From the NCBI GenBank assembly GCA_017557925.1, contig JAFYWO010000034.1, positions 1 to 7,493 on the forward strand: 7,493 nt of DNA, in the 5' to 3' direction. Every line of letters begins with the position of its first letter. The first letter of the stretch is position 1. The notes beneath the pieces were generated by a model. It saw only the letters and a program-made list of their open reading frames with translations, made no database searches and had not been told where the DNA came from. Source of the stretch: Alphaproteobacteria bacterium (GTDB lineage Bacteria > Pseudomonadota > Alphaproteobacteria > RF32 > CAG-239). Positions 1 to 5,160 of this stretch are shown piece by piece. Position numbers and translations under genes: made by a program.

Positions 1-18
1 GCGCAGTTTAATTCATAA

Positions 19-75
19 AAAGCAAGGCATTATATATATTCTTCTTTATGTAATATATGGTTTTTGCCTTGCTTT
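19..75. terminator. Long stem-loop, possible terminator of a minus-strand gene to the left
   Basis: Eleven bases at 19-29 (AAAGCAAGGCA) are the exact reverse complement of 65-75. Inside them a second arm pair (ATATATT 34-40 with AATATAT 52-58) can extend the hairpin. Read on the minus strand, the outer stem is followed by a run of five T, as expected of an intrinsic terminator for a gene entering from outside the left edge. On the plus strand no T-run follows, so termination in that direction is less likely. The pairing is seen; the role is inferred. Confidence 0.45.
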
Positions 76-176
76 AATGTGTTAAAGGCATATTTTAAAG
101 CTTTTGTTTATTTATATTTTTCAACATATTTATTTAATTTGTTTTTTTATTTATTTCTTAGTTTTGTAAAAATGTG

Positions 177-205
177 TTGCTTTGTAGAGTTTTTTGTTAT
201 ACAAT
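177..205 (+). promoter_or_regulatory. Candidate sigma70-type promoter for the 88-aa/zincin gene pair
   Basis: TTGCTT at 177-182 and TACAAT at 200-205 are separated by 17 bases. The -10 matches consensus at five of six positions and the -35 at only three of six. Transcription would start near 212, leaving a leader of about 36 bases that carries AGGAGA before the ATG at 248. The surrounding region is very AT-rich, so chance matches are easy. Confidence 0.4.
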
Positions 206-247
206 CCTTTTATGTTCTTGATTTAATACAGGAGAAGCTTTTTTAAT

Positions 248-514
248 ATGGGAACTTTCTTGTTAAACGATTTGGGTGAAGTTTTGTTAGAATTGGATTC
301 TAAAGTTGATTTTGGTATGGATTTGACTTTAGAAGTTGATGAACTTTGCGAAGAAGCCTTTTTAACATCAGGTGATAATAAAATAAAAATAGGATATATT
401 CATCCGGAGCTTGTTATCCCATTAAAACAAAACAGATATCTATTTGTTGTTGCCAGAAATAATCAATTTTATGCAATCAATAGCAGGCTTTGCAAAGTAG
501 TGTTTATCCAATAA
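248..514 (+). CDS. Hypothetical acidic 88-aa protein
   Basis: I do not recognise this protein family. The first half is rich in Asp, Glu and Leu (for example LGEVLLELDSKVDF and LTLEVDELCEEAF). The second half looks beta-like and more basic, ending in alternating hydrophobic stretches such as RYLFVVARNNQFYAI. There is no membrane segment or signal peptide, so it is probably cytoplasmic. The start at 248 is preceded by AGGAGA at 230-235, a slightly long spacing of 12 bases. The next gene begins only 9 bases after the stop, and its SD abuts this stop codon, so the two are almost certainly co-transcribed and perhaps translationally coupled. A partner or regulatory role with the downstream metallopeptidase-like protein is possible but rests only on context. 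Confidence 0.7.
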   Translation: MGTFLLNDLGEVLLELDSKVDFGMDLTLEVDELCEEAFLTSGDNKIKIGYIHPELVIPLKQNRYLFVVARNNQFYAINSRLCKVVFIQ

Positions 515-526
515 GGAGGAAATATG
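512..526 (+). promoter_or_regulatory. Strong Shine-Dalgarno sequence fixing the start of the lipobox zincin
   Basis: The stop codon of the 88-aa gene runs straight into AGGAGG, which sits five to six bases ahead of ATG 524. It is the best ribosome binding site in the window. It decides the start in favour of ATG 524 over the in-frame ATG at 626, which has no SD. Confidence 0.8.
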
Positions 527-1942
527 AATAATAGTGATGTTTATGCTGATTTTTTGAAGGGAAAAGGAGATGTAAAGGTTTTCTCCACCAAACGAGATGT
601 TAAGCCTTATAAAGTTTGTAAAAAAATGTTAAGAAAAGTATATCCTTTTTTACTTGGTTCGGCAATCAGCGTAACCGCTTGTAATATTAGAAGTGATAGC
701 GATTTTAATGAAAAAAAACACCCTACTTTTGAAGAAATTTATGCTGATGTTATTAATGTTTATAAATTAGATAAACTCAAAGACAAAGAACCTTTACCTC
801 AAACTATGATTAAGCAAATAATGAAGAATCAAAACGTTCCTTATTTGTATGATATTAATTATAATCATCTGCCGGAAAATAAAGAAAACTTTTGGGAAAT
901 TGTAAAAAACGGAGTAAAGATAAGCACGACAGATGTTAAGACAAGTCCTTATCTTACAAAAGAACAAGTAAAGATGTATGAAATAATGGCTTTTAAGATG
1001 CTTTCTCAAATATCCAGAATCAAAGGGACAGTTGATGATGTTGATCTAAGTGATTATAATAATTTAAAAACTTTTAATTATTTTGAGAGAGTTGTTAAGT
1101 ATAAAGATGATTTTGACAGAATTATAGCAAAAGAGGAAGGTGTGCACGACGCAAAGTCTGAGGTTTATGGCAGGTATTATAAAGATTATTTTGAGTTTTT
1201 TAATAAGTGTAAACCCTACCCTCAAATTGAAGATTTTGCAAGGAACCTATATAAAAGTGAAGCAAAAGACAAAATGCTTCCAATGAGGGATAGTGCTTAT
1301 TATAATGCGGAAAGTTATAAGATTTTGGATAAATGGATAGAAAAACAAAACATAAAAGATGATAAAATCTTCTATTTTTCGCCGGTTGATGATGATATTT
1401 TTTGTAATGCCATTGCAAATTATTATAAACGAGGCAGAGATATTGAAGTTGTTTTGGGTGTAGATCCGACCGGAAATTTGGGTGATGGTTTTTATGCTCC
1501 TGTCGGAGATATTATAATTCATGAGCTTATGCACGTTATGCAAACAAAACCTTCATCGGCAGAAAATAGTAGTGATAATAACATTTTAGATGAGAACCTT
1601 TTAATGGGCAGAGAATTTGATGAACAAAATACTCGTATTGATGAGCTTGGACCTACTTTTATGAGTATGGCTATCAATGACTATCTTTATAAAGTAAAAA
1701 ATAACATAAAACAAGATGAGGTTGTTGATTATGGGGCAGTTAGAATTAAAGGAAAAGATATTAAACTTGGTGAATTGGCTCTTTGGTTTAGAAGAAAGTT
1801 AGAAGAAAATGCTATAGATACAGATGAAAGGTTTAGTGTGGATAAAATGCTTGCTAAACCTCAGGTATTTAATGAGTTAAAATCCATTTCTTGCGGTAAT
1901 ATGGTAAAAAATTATAATTTTTACAATAACAAACAAAGATAA
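524..1942 (+). CDS. HExxH zinc metallopeptidase-like protein with lipobox
   Basis: This 472-residue protein has the zincin core HELMH at residues 333-337, preceded by a hydrophobic strand (VGDIII). A plausible third zinc ligand is Glu374 in DELGP, 37 residues after the second His, which would make it a gluzincin-type peptidase. Residues 35-53 read like a lipoprotein signal peptide: basic MLRK, a hydrophobic stretch, then VTAC with Cys53 as the lipidation site. That would anchor it in the envelope. The oddity is a 34-residue charged extension ahead of the signal; the strong SD supports the long form, yet Met35 would give a textbook signal. Residues 60-320 are mostly charged and helical and match no family I know. 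It is the second gene of an apparent operon with the 88-aa gene, and no terminator follows. The HExxH core is certain; peptidase activity and substrate are inferred. Confidence 0.85.
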   Translation: MNNSDVYADFLKGKGDVKVFSTKRDVKPYKVCKKMLRKVYPFLLGSAISVTACNIRSDSDFNEKKHPTFEEIYADVINVYKLDKLKDKEPLPQTMIKQIMKNQNVPYLYDINYNHLPENKENFWEIVKNGVKISTTDVKTSPYLTKEQVKMYEIMAFKMLSQISRIKGTVDDVDLSDYNNLKTFNYFERVVKYKDDFDRIIAKEEGVHDAKSEVYGRYYKDYFEFFNKCKPYPQIEDFARNLYKSEAKDKMLPMRDSAYYNAESYKILDKWIEKQNIKDDKIFYFSPVDDDIFCNAIANYYKRGRDIEVVLGVDPTGNLGDGFYAPVGDIIIHELMHVMQTKPSSAENSSDNNILDENLLMGREFDEQNTRIDELGPTFMSMAINDYLYKVKNNIKQDEVVDYGAVRIKGKDIKLGELALWFRRKLEENAIDTDERFSVDKMLAKPQVFNELKSISCGNMVKNYNFYNNKQR

Positions 1943-1957
1943 TTTTAGACAAAACAG

Positions 1958-1986
1958 TTGACAATTTATATATTTAATGCTATAAA
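1958..1986 (+). promoter_or_regulatory. Sigma70-type promoter for the small membrane protein genes
   Basis: A perfect TTGACA (1958-1963) is followed after 17 bases by TATAAA (1981-1986), with TGC directly before the -10. Transcription would begin near 1993, giving a leader of about 36 AT-rich bases to the ATG at 2029. This is the best promoter in the window and marks a new transcription unit after the zincin gene. Confidence 0.65.
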
Positions 1987-2028
1987 TCAATTTGATATTT
2001 ATAGATATGTTTTTAAAAAAATTATTGT

Positions 2029-2238
2029 ATGAAAAGAGAAGTAAAACATACCCTGATTGGGTTGGTAACGATTTTTTTCGCTATGTGTTATTTGGCAGTA
2101 GCTTTTCAGACTACAGGCAATGAGCGTTTTTGGAGTGCTATTGTTTCAGGTGTTTCTTTTGTTGCTTACTTTGTAAACGACTATTTGGAAAAGAAATATT
2201 TGAAATCTTTGAACAAGAAAGAAGATAAAAAGGTTTGA
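2029..2238 (+). CDS. Small two-helix membrane protein (69 aa)
   Basis: I do not recognise a named family. The protein has two predicted membrane helices, about residues 8-27 and 33-50, joined by a short polar turn (TTGNER). It ends in a strongly charged tail rich in Lys and Glu (residues 54-69), so it is a helical hairpin with the tail probably on the cytoplasmic side. There is no SD before the ATG; the leader is almost pure A and T. All six leucines use TTG or CTG and none uses TTA, unlike the TTA-rich rnhA further right, which hints at a different origin. It is the first gene after a good promoter and is followed 29 bases later by a second small membrane protein of the same architecture. 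Confidence 0.7.
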   Translation: MKREVKHTLIGLVTIFFAMCYLAVAFQTTGNERFWSAIVSGVSFVAYFVNDYLEKKYLKSLNKKEDKKV

Positions 2239-2267
2239 GTTCTGTGTTTAATTAAAATAAATTGGAT

Positions 2268-2465
2268 ATGAAAGAAAAATCTTTTTCTCAAGCATTTTGG
2301 ATCTGTTGCCTATTGGCAGTGGTGTCCTTTATCCTTGCTCTCTTTTTTTTTGATGGTATAAAAGAAACGATTGCGTGGTGTAGTTGTGGAATATTTTTGG
2401 TGTTGAGTTTTATCGGTTACTCGTGTGAAAGTGCGGTCACTATACCGGAAAACAAAGACATTTAA
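2268..2465 (+). CDS. Small two-helix membrane protein (65 aa)
   Basis: Two hydrophobic segments, about residues 10-28 and 36-52, are joined by a short charged loop (FDGIKET), with a short polar C-terminal tail. The layout matches the preceding 69-aa protein and suggests a functional pair, although residue identity is low. I place the start at ATG 2268; an in-frame TTG at 2262 would add two residues, and neither has an SD. Four cysteines (residues 13, 14, 38 and 40) lie in or near the helices and a fifth (53) at the end of the second. It lies in the same unit as the 69-aa gene and is closed by the terminator at 2493. No function can be assigned from sequence; holin-like, toxin-like or stress-type small membrane proteins are all possible. 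Confidence 0.65.
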   Translation: MKEKSFSQAFWICCLLAVVSFILALFFFDGIKETIAWCSCGIFLVLSFIGYSCESAVTIPENKDI

Positions 2466-2492
2466 AAATATCAAATGTTTATTTTGCTGTGC

Positions 2493-2521
2493 CTCCCCTA
2501 TTTTTATAGGGGAGTTTTTTT
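2493..2521 (+). terminator. Intrinsic terminator of the small membrane protein unit
   Basis: A perfect 9-bp stem (CTCCCCTAT at 2493-2501 with ATAGGGGAG at 2506-2514) encloses a four-base loop and is followed by seven T. It lies 27 bases after the stop of the 65-aa gene. Confidence 0.9.
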
Positions 2522-2542
2522 GTGTTTACGAATAAAAATAAC

Positions 2543-2570
2543 TTGCTTTTATGAGGGGATTGATTTAAAT
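2543..2570 (+). promoter_or_regulatory. Candidate promoter of tRNA-Ser
   Basis: TTGCTT (2543-2548) and TTAAAT (2565-2570) are 16 bases apart. Transcription would start about eight bases ahead of the mature tRNA end at 2585. The -10 is a weak match, but location between a terminator and a tRNA demands a promoter here. Confidence 0.4.
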
Positions 2571-2584
2571 GTGTGTATGTTTTT

Positions 2585-2674
2585 GGAGAGATGGCAGAGT
2601 GGTTGAATGCGGCTGACTCGAAATCAGTTGTGCGTGTAAACGCATCGGGGGTTCGAATCCCTTTCTCTCCGCCA
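2585..2674 (+). tRNA. tRNA-Ser(CGA)
   Basis: The acceptor stem GGAGAGA (2585-2591) pairs perfectly with TCTCTCC (2664-2670), followed by discriminator G and an encoded CCA (2672-2674). The anticodon loop CTCGAAA (2617-2623) is closed by a five-pair stem and gives anticodon CGA at 2619-2621, reading UCG serine codons. The T arm has the GTTCGAATC signature. A long variable arm (TGCG paired with CGCA, about 2631-2644) confirms a class II tRNA of the serine type. It is a single-gene unit with its own terminator 10 bases downstream. Confidence 0.97.
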
Positions 2675-2684
2675 CTATACTTTT

Positions 2685-2711
2685 AAGCCCTTTATTACAA
2701 GGGCTTTTTTT
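2685..2711 (+). terminator. Intrinsic terminator of tRNA-Ser
   Basis: AAGCCCTT (2685-2692) pairs with AAGGGCTT (2699-2706) around a six-base loop, and seven T follow from the end of the stem (2705-2711). Confidence 0.88.
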
Positions 2712-2725
2712 GGATAGGTATAATT

Positions 2726-2747
2726 AAAGCCCCAAAAAAGGGGCTTT
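2726..2747 (-). terminator. Terminator hairpin of the KilA-C gene
   Basis: AAAGCCCC (2726-2733) and GGGGCTTT (2740-2747) form a perfect 8-bp stem with a homopolymer loop, 9 bases past the stop of the minus-strand KilA-C gene. On the minus strand the stem is followed by TTTAATTATA-like sequence, a weaker U-tract than the tRNA terminator. It faces the tRNA terminator as expected between convergent genes. Confidence 0.7.
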
Positions 2748-2756
2748 ATTGAAGAG

Positions 2757-3266
2757 TTAAACCAAACCGTCAGCTTTAAGAAGTTCTCTGATGAAAGCAA
2801 GTCCTTTACCTGTCCAGTAGGTATGAGGTCTTTGAAGCGGTTGTCCTTGTGAATCTTTGCCATAATTATACCAACAAACTCTTGTATAGTCTCTGTTAGC
2901 ATACTTAGCATACAATTCCCAAGCTTTACCCCTTTTAAATTGAACCTTCTTTTCGTGCAGATACTTGTTCAGCCAATTTGCAGTATGACCAAAATTTTTG
3001 GCAATAACTCCAATTGTGAACAAACTGTTTGACCGAATAAGGTCATCAAAAGCTTCTGCTCTAGATGAAAGCTTCTTGCATTCAGTTTGCAGACGTTCAA
3101 TTTCTTTCTGTTTTTCTGAAATTTCTTTACTAAGTCTTAGAACATCATTTTGAAGTTCCTTAACTGACGCTTTTCTCTTTGGTGCAGTCTTTTTTATTGA
3201 AGCTTTAACTGCAACTTCATATTCAGGGAATAATCTTCCTTGAACTACGCCATCATTATTGGACAT
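2757..3266 (-). CDS. Stand-alone KilA-C (phage antirepressor C-terminal) domain protein
   Basis: This 169-residue protein ends in a KilA-C/ANT-type domain at about residues 75-169. The signs are the helix-turn-helix-like stretch FTIGVIAKNFG followed by WLNKYLHEKKV, and the closing pattern YWTGKGLAFIRELL typical of phage antirepressors. The domain follows a coiled coil at about 35-72 (VKELQNDVLRLSKEI and on) and a short basic N-terminus (residues 21-33). The usual BRO, KilA-N or Rha N-terminal domain is absent, so this is a short form. Known relatives bind DNA or repressors in temperate phages; here it may be a regulator left by, or belonging to, a mobile element. It has no SD, its own promoter and a terminator, and is convergent with tRNA-Ser. 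No integrase or repressor accompanies it. Confidence 0.88.
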   Translation of the reverse strand: MSNNDGVVQGRLFPEYEVAVKASIKKTAPKRKASVKELQNDVLRLSKEISEKQKEIERLQTECKKLSSRAEAFDDLIRSNSLFTIGVIAKNFGHTANWLNKYLHEKKVQFKRGKAWELYAKYANRDYTRVCWYNYGKDSQGQPLQRPHTYWTGKGLAFIRELLKADGLV

Positions 3267-3316
3267 AAAAATTTGTTTAGTGATTTGTAATTAAAATAAT
3301 ACTCTCATTGCCGTGT

Positions 3317-3344
3317 AGCATAATAAAATATACAAAAAAGTCAA
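3317..3344 (-). promoter_or_regulatory. Candidate promoter of the KilA-C gene
   Basis: On the minus strand TTGACT (3344-3339) is followed after 16 bases by TATGCT (3322-3317). Transcription would start near 3310, about 44 bases ahead of the ATG at 3266. The -35 matches consensus at five of six positions and the -10 at four of six. Confidence 0.5.
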
Positions 3345-3381
3345 TGTTATTATTTTTAAGTCTTGAAGTAATGATATAAAC

Positions 3382-3409
3382 AAAAAACCGGAAACATAAG
3401 TTTCCGGTT
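3382..3409 (-). terminator. Intrinsic terminator of the two-gene FPxxVYH small-protein unit
   Basis: On the minus strand, AACCGGAAAC pairs perfectly with GTTTCCGGTT (10 bp) around a four-base loop, and the T-run continues for four more bases. It begins 6 bases after the stop codon of the 76-aa gene. It separates this unit from the KilA-C gene, which therefore needs its own promoter. Confidence 0.9.
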
Positions 3410-3415
3410 CTTTGA

Positions 3416-3646
3416 TTAGTGTTTTTTGTGATTTTCTCTGACACTCTTCTGAGAATGACCACAAGTTCTTTTAGCGTTCTGAGAAGAAACCTTGTCAATG
3501 TGTTCTCTTGCATGTAACTGCTCTTTTTGAACATTTGAGTTCTTCTGTTTTTTCTTTTTATCACCTACCGGCAATAAGTGATACACATATATCGGAAAAG
3601 ATAAAATTGTTCCGATAATGTAAGCTACTTGTTTTTTTGCACTCAT
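3416..3646 (-). CDS. Small membrane-anchored FPxxVYHxxP protein (76 aa)
   Basis: I do not recognise a named family. Residues 6-26 form one hydrophobic segment interrupted by the motif FPIYVYHLLP, probably a membrane anchor or an interface-lying helix. The remaining 50 residues are highly charged and polar (KKKKQ, several His, RENHKKH at the end) and likely disordered and cytoplasmic. The first 27 residues align without gaps to the 47-aa protein encoded just upstream, with nine identities including Met1, Lys4-Lys5, Phe17-Pro18, Val21-Tyr22-His23 and Pro26. That shared pattern is the best evidence that both short genes are real. A perfect terminator directly follows the stop. There is no SD; the upstream gene ends 43 bases before this start, so co-transcription is likely. 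Confidence 0.7.
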   Translation of the reverse strand: MSAKKQVAYIIGTILSFPIYVYHLLPVGDKKKKQKNSNVQKEQLHAREHIDKVSSQNAKRTCGHSQKSVRENHKKH

Positions 3647-3689
3647 AGTGATTTTAGTTTGAAGATGAATATTTTAAAAACATAAAAAG

Positions 3690-3833
3690 TTACTTTTTAG
3701 AAGCTTCTTCTACATTATTAACATCTTCTTCTTTTGAAACACTGCCATTCCTAAAAGGAATTGGGTGATACACCAAGTTGGGGAAGTTAGAAACCAATCT
3801 AACAAACCACTCCGATACTTTTTTTACACACAT
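3690..3833 (-). CDS. Very small FPxxVYHxxP protein (47 aa)
   Basis: This short gene reads MCVKKVSEWFVRLV, then SNFPNLVYHPIPF, then an acidic, polar tail ending EEASKK. Residues 6-26 are amphipathic to hydrophobic and could lie on or in the membrane. It matches the first 27 residues of the 76-aa neighbour position by position (FPxxVYHxxP at 17-26), which argues for an ancient duplication and against a chance reading frame. The tails differ completely: basic in the neighbour, acidic here. No SD is visible; the leader is nearly all A and T. It is the first gene of the minus-strand unit ending at 3382. Function is unknown. Confidence 0.6.
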   Translation of the reverse strand: MCVKKVSEWFVRLVSNFPNLVYHPIPFRNGSVSKEEDVNNVEEASKK

Positions 3834-3877
3834 AATTTAAGAATTTTATAATTAAAATAATTAGGTTAAGTTCTTCT

Positions 3878-3905
3878 ATATTAGTTTTTTATTTTAAAAA
3901 ATCAA
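3878..3905 (-). promoter_or_regulatory. Candidate promoter of the FPxxVYH small-protein unit
   Basis: On the minus strand TTGATT (3905-3900) and TAATAT (3883-3878) are 16 bases apart, each matching consensus at four of six positions. A start near 3871 would leave a leader of about 37 bases. The AT-richness makes this only a candidate. Confidence 0.35.
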
Positions 3906-3943
3906 CAGATATTTTTTTGTTTATCCGGTAATATGAAAAAAAC

Positions 3944-3970
3944 TACAATAAGTCGTATGATTTTATTGTA
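3944..3970. promoter_or_regulatory. Inverted repeat in the divergent intergenic region, possible operator
   Basis: TACAATAA (3944-3951) and TTATTGTA (3963-3970) are perfect reverse complements separated by 11 bases, so their centres are 19 bases apart, close to two helical turns. No T-run follows, so it is not a terminator. It sits between the minus-strand small-protein unit and the plus-strand AlbA_2 operon, where a dimeric regulator could act on both. This is the most structured element in the 231-base gap 3834-4064. Confidence 0.35.
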
Positions 3971-3991
3971 AGAGCATGGGAATATTTGGTC

Positions 3992-4021
3992 TTAACTTTA
4001 GAAAAAATTAAGATATAGAAT
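3992..4021 (+). promoter_or_regulatory. Candidate promoter of the AlbA_2 operon
   Basis: TTAACT (3992-3997) and TAGAAT (4016-4021) are 18 bases apart, giving a start near 4028 and a leader of about 37 bases. The octamer TATAGAAT at 4014-4021 recurs at 4034-4041, 20 bases on, so the second copy could be a tandem start signal or part of an operator. Confidence 0.35.
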
Positions 4022-4064
4022 ATATATTTCTGTTATAGAATGGTTAATAATTTAGAGGTGAGAT

Positions 4065-5132
4065 ATGTCTCGTGCTGAAGATATTTTTGAAAGACTTATT
4101 TATTTTGGCGAAGATGCTATAGATGAGTTTATACTAAACAGACAGACCGAAGAATTATTTATGGACTTCAAACAGGCTGTTTCTGACGGAAAAAATATGA
4201 GAGCTTTACATCAAAATGACAGAAGAAATTTGGCTAAAGCAATATCTGCTTTCGGAAATTCTGAAGGCGGTGTTTTGGTTTGGGGTGTTGAATGTTCCAG
4301 AGATACAGAGTTAGGAGATGTTGCTCAAGCAAAAGTTAAGGTTAAAAATGTTCATAGATTTTTAAGTTGGCTTGAAGGGGCGATTTCGGGTTGCACTATT
4401 CCTTCTCATAACAGAGTAAGAAACCATATAATTTGTTCTGATAAAAACGGAGATGGAATTTTGGCAACATATATTCCCAAATCTGATATTGCACCATTAA
4501 TGACAACGAGCGGTAGTCAAATTTATATTCGTTCCGGTTCAAATAATGTGCCGGCGCCCTATTCTGTTATTGCAGGTATGTTTGGTAAAAGACCTCAACC
4601 TAATATTGAGATGGTTATCAATAATAAAATGATTGATGTTGCAAAAGAAAATGAAGATGATATTTTCAGACCTCAAAAAAAAGGCGGTAAAAAAGAAAGT
4701 GTTGTTAAGGTCAGATTTTCTTTATTGGCAGAAAATAACTCAAATGCAATAGCAAAAGAAGTGTTTTTGTCGTGCAATACTTTATGTGTGGGTGGTGATA
4801 AAAACAAGGTAAATTTTTATTATGATTCACAATTAGAGAATTTAGCTTCTCAACATAATTCTATTAACCTTATTACACCTTTAGAAATGCGTATACCTCC
4901 TCGTGCGTTGTTTGGATGTGCAAAGGCTGAAATCAGATTTTATAATGATATTACGGAAGATTTTTTGATGGAAGGTGTTATTGGTGCAGAAGGCAGTATA
5001 CCTAAAAGTTTTAGGATTTATGTTTCTAAAAATGATTTGAGGTCTTTTGTGGCACAAGCATTGAGAAAAAATGCCGATTTAGAAGTTCTTACCAATGAGT
5101 TCTTTTCTTGTTATTTGAAGAAAGAAATGTAG
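4065..5132 (+). CDS. AlbA_2 (Schlafen-like) domain protein
   Basis: The N-terminal half carries an AlbA_2-type domain at about residues 28-170. It shows the acidic entry motif TEELFMDFKQ (Glu29, Asp34, Lys36, matching the family ExxxxEFK pattern), the core KAISAFGNSEGG then VLVWGVE (59-76), and the closing YIRSGSNNVPAP (154-165). The family is linked to nucleic-acid binding, and its relatives the Schlafen proteins include RNA-cleaving members. The acidic pair is kept here, but with Asp in place of the usual second Glu, so catalysis is uncertain. After a Lys/Gly-rich linker (204-212), residues 213-322 look beta-rich and match nothing I know. The usual AAA or winged-helix C-terminal parts are missing. 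AGAGGTGAG just before the ATG is a clear SD. rnhA starts 28 bases after the stop, so the two are probably co-transcribed. Confidence 0.82.
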   Translation: MSRAEDIFERLIYFGEDAIDEFILNRQTEELFMDFKQAVSDGKNMRALHQNDRRNLAKAISAFGNSEGGVLVWGVECSRDTELGDVAQAKVKVKNVHRFLSWLEGAISGCTIPSHNRVRNHIICSDKNGDGILATYIPKSDIAPLMTTSGSQIYIRSGSNNVPAPYSVIAGMFGKRPQPNIEMVINNKMIDVAKENEDDIFRPQKKGGKKESVVKVRFSLLAENNSNAIAKEVFLSCNTLCVGGDKNKVNFYYDSQLENLASQHNSINLITPLEMRIPPRALFGCAKAEIRFYNDITEDFLMEGVIGAEGSIPKSFRIYVSKNDLRSFVAQALRKNADLEVLTNEFFSCYLKKEM

Positions 5133-5160
5133 TTTTTAATGAAAAAGGATAGATAATAAA

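Noticed and set aside
64..246. Plus-strand open frame of 60 codons, very rich in Phe, Leu and Tyr
   Set aside because: It starts with TTG inside the right arm of the stem-loop, has no SD, and its Phe/Leu content simply reflects T-rich intergenic DNA; the candidate promoter lies within it.
794..1543. Minus-strand open frames opposite the lipobox zincin (794-1009, 1200-1418, 1247-1543)
   Set aside because: They lie fully inside a well-supported gene, overlap one another and have compositions typical of antisense AT-rich coding DNA.
1958..2028. Bacteroidota-type promoter (TTTG and TAnnTTTG elements) for the no-SD genes
   Set aside because: Only partial matches at wrong spacing were found, whereas a clean TTGACA-17-TATAAA is present.
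2651..2674. Phage attachment site at the tRNA-Ser 3' end
   Set aside because: No second copy of the tRNA 3' segment and no integrase are visible in the window.
2675..2911. Minus-strand open frame overlapping the end of the KilA-C gene
   Set aside because: It is an out-of-frame shadow that runs through both terminator hairpins up to the tRNA end.
3277..3564. Minus-strand open frame across the 76-aa gene and the KilA-C promoter
   Set aside because: It reads through a perfect terminator and overlaps the 76-aa gene, which has paralog support.
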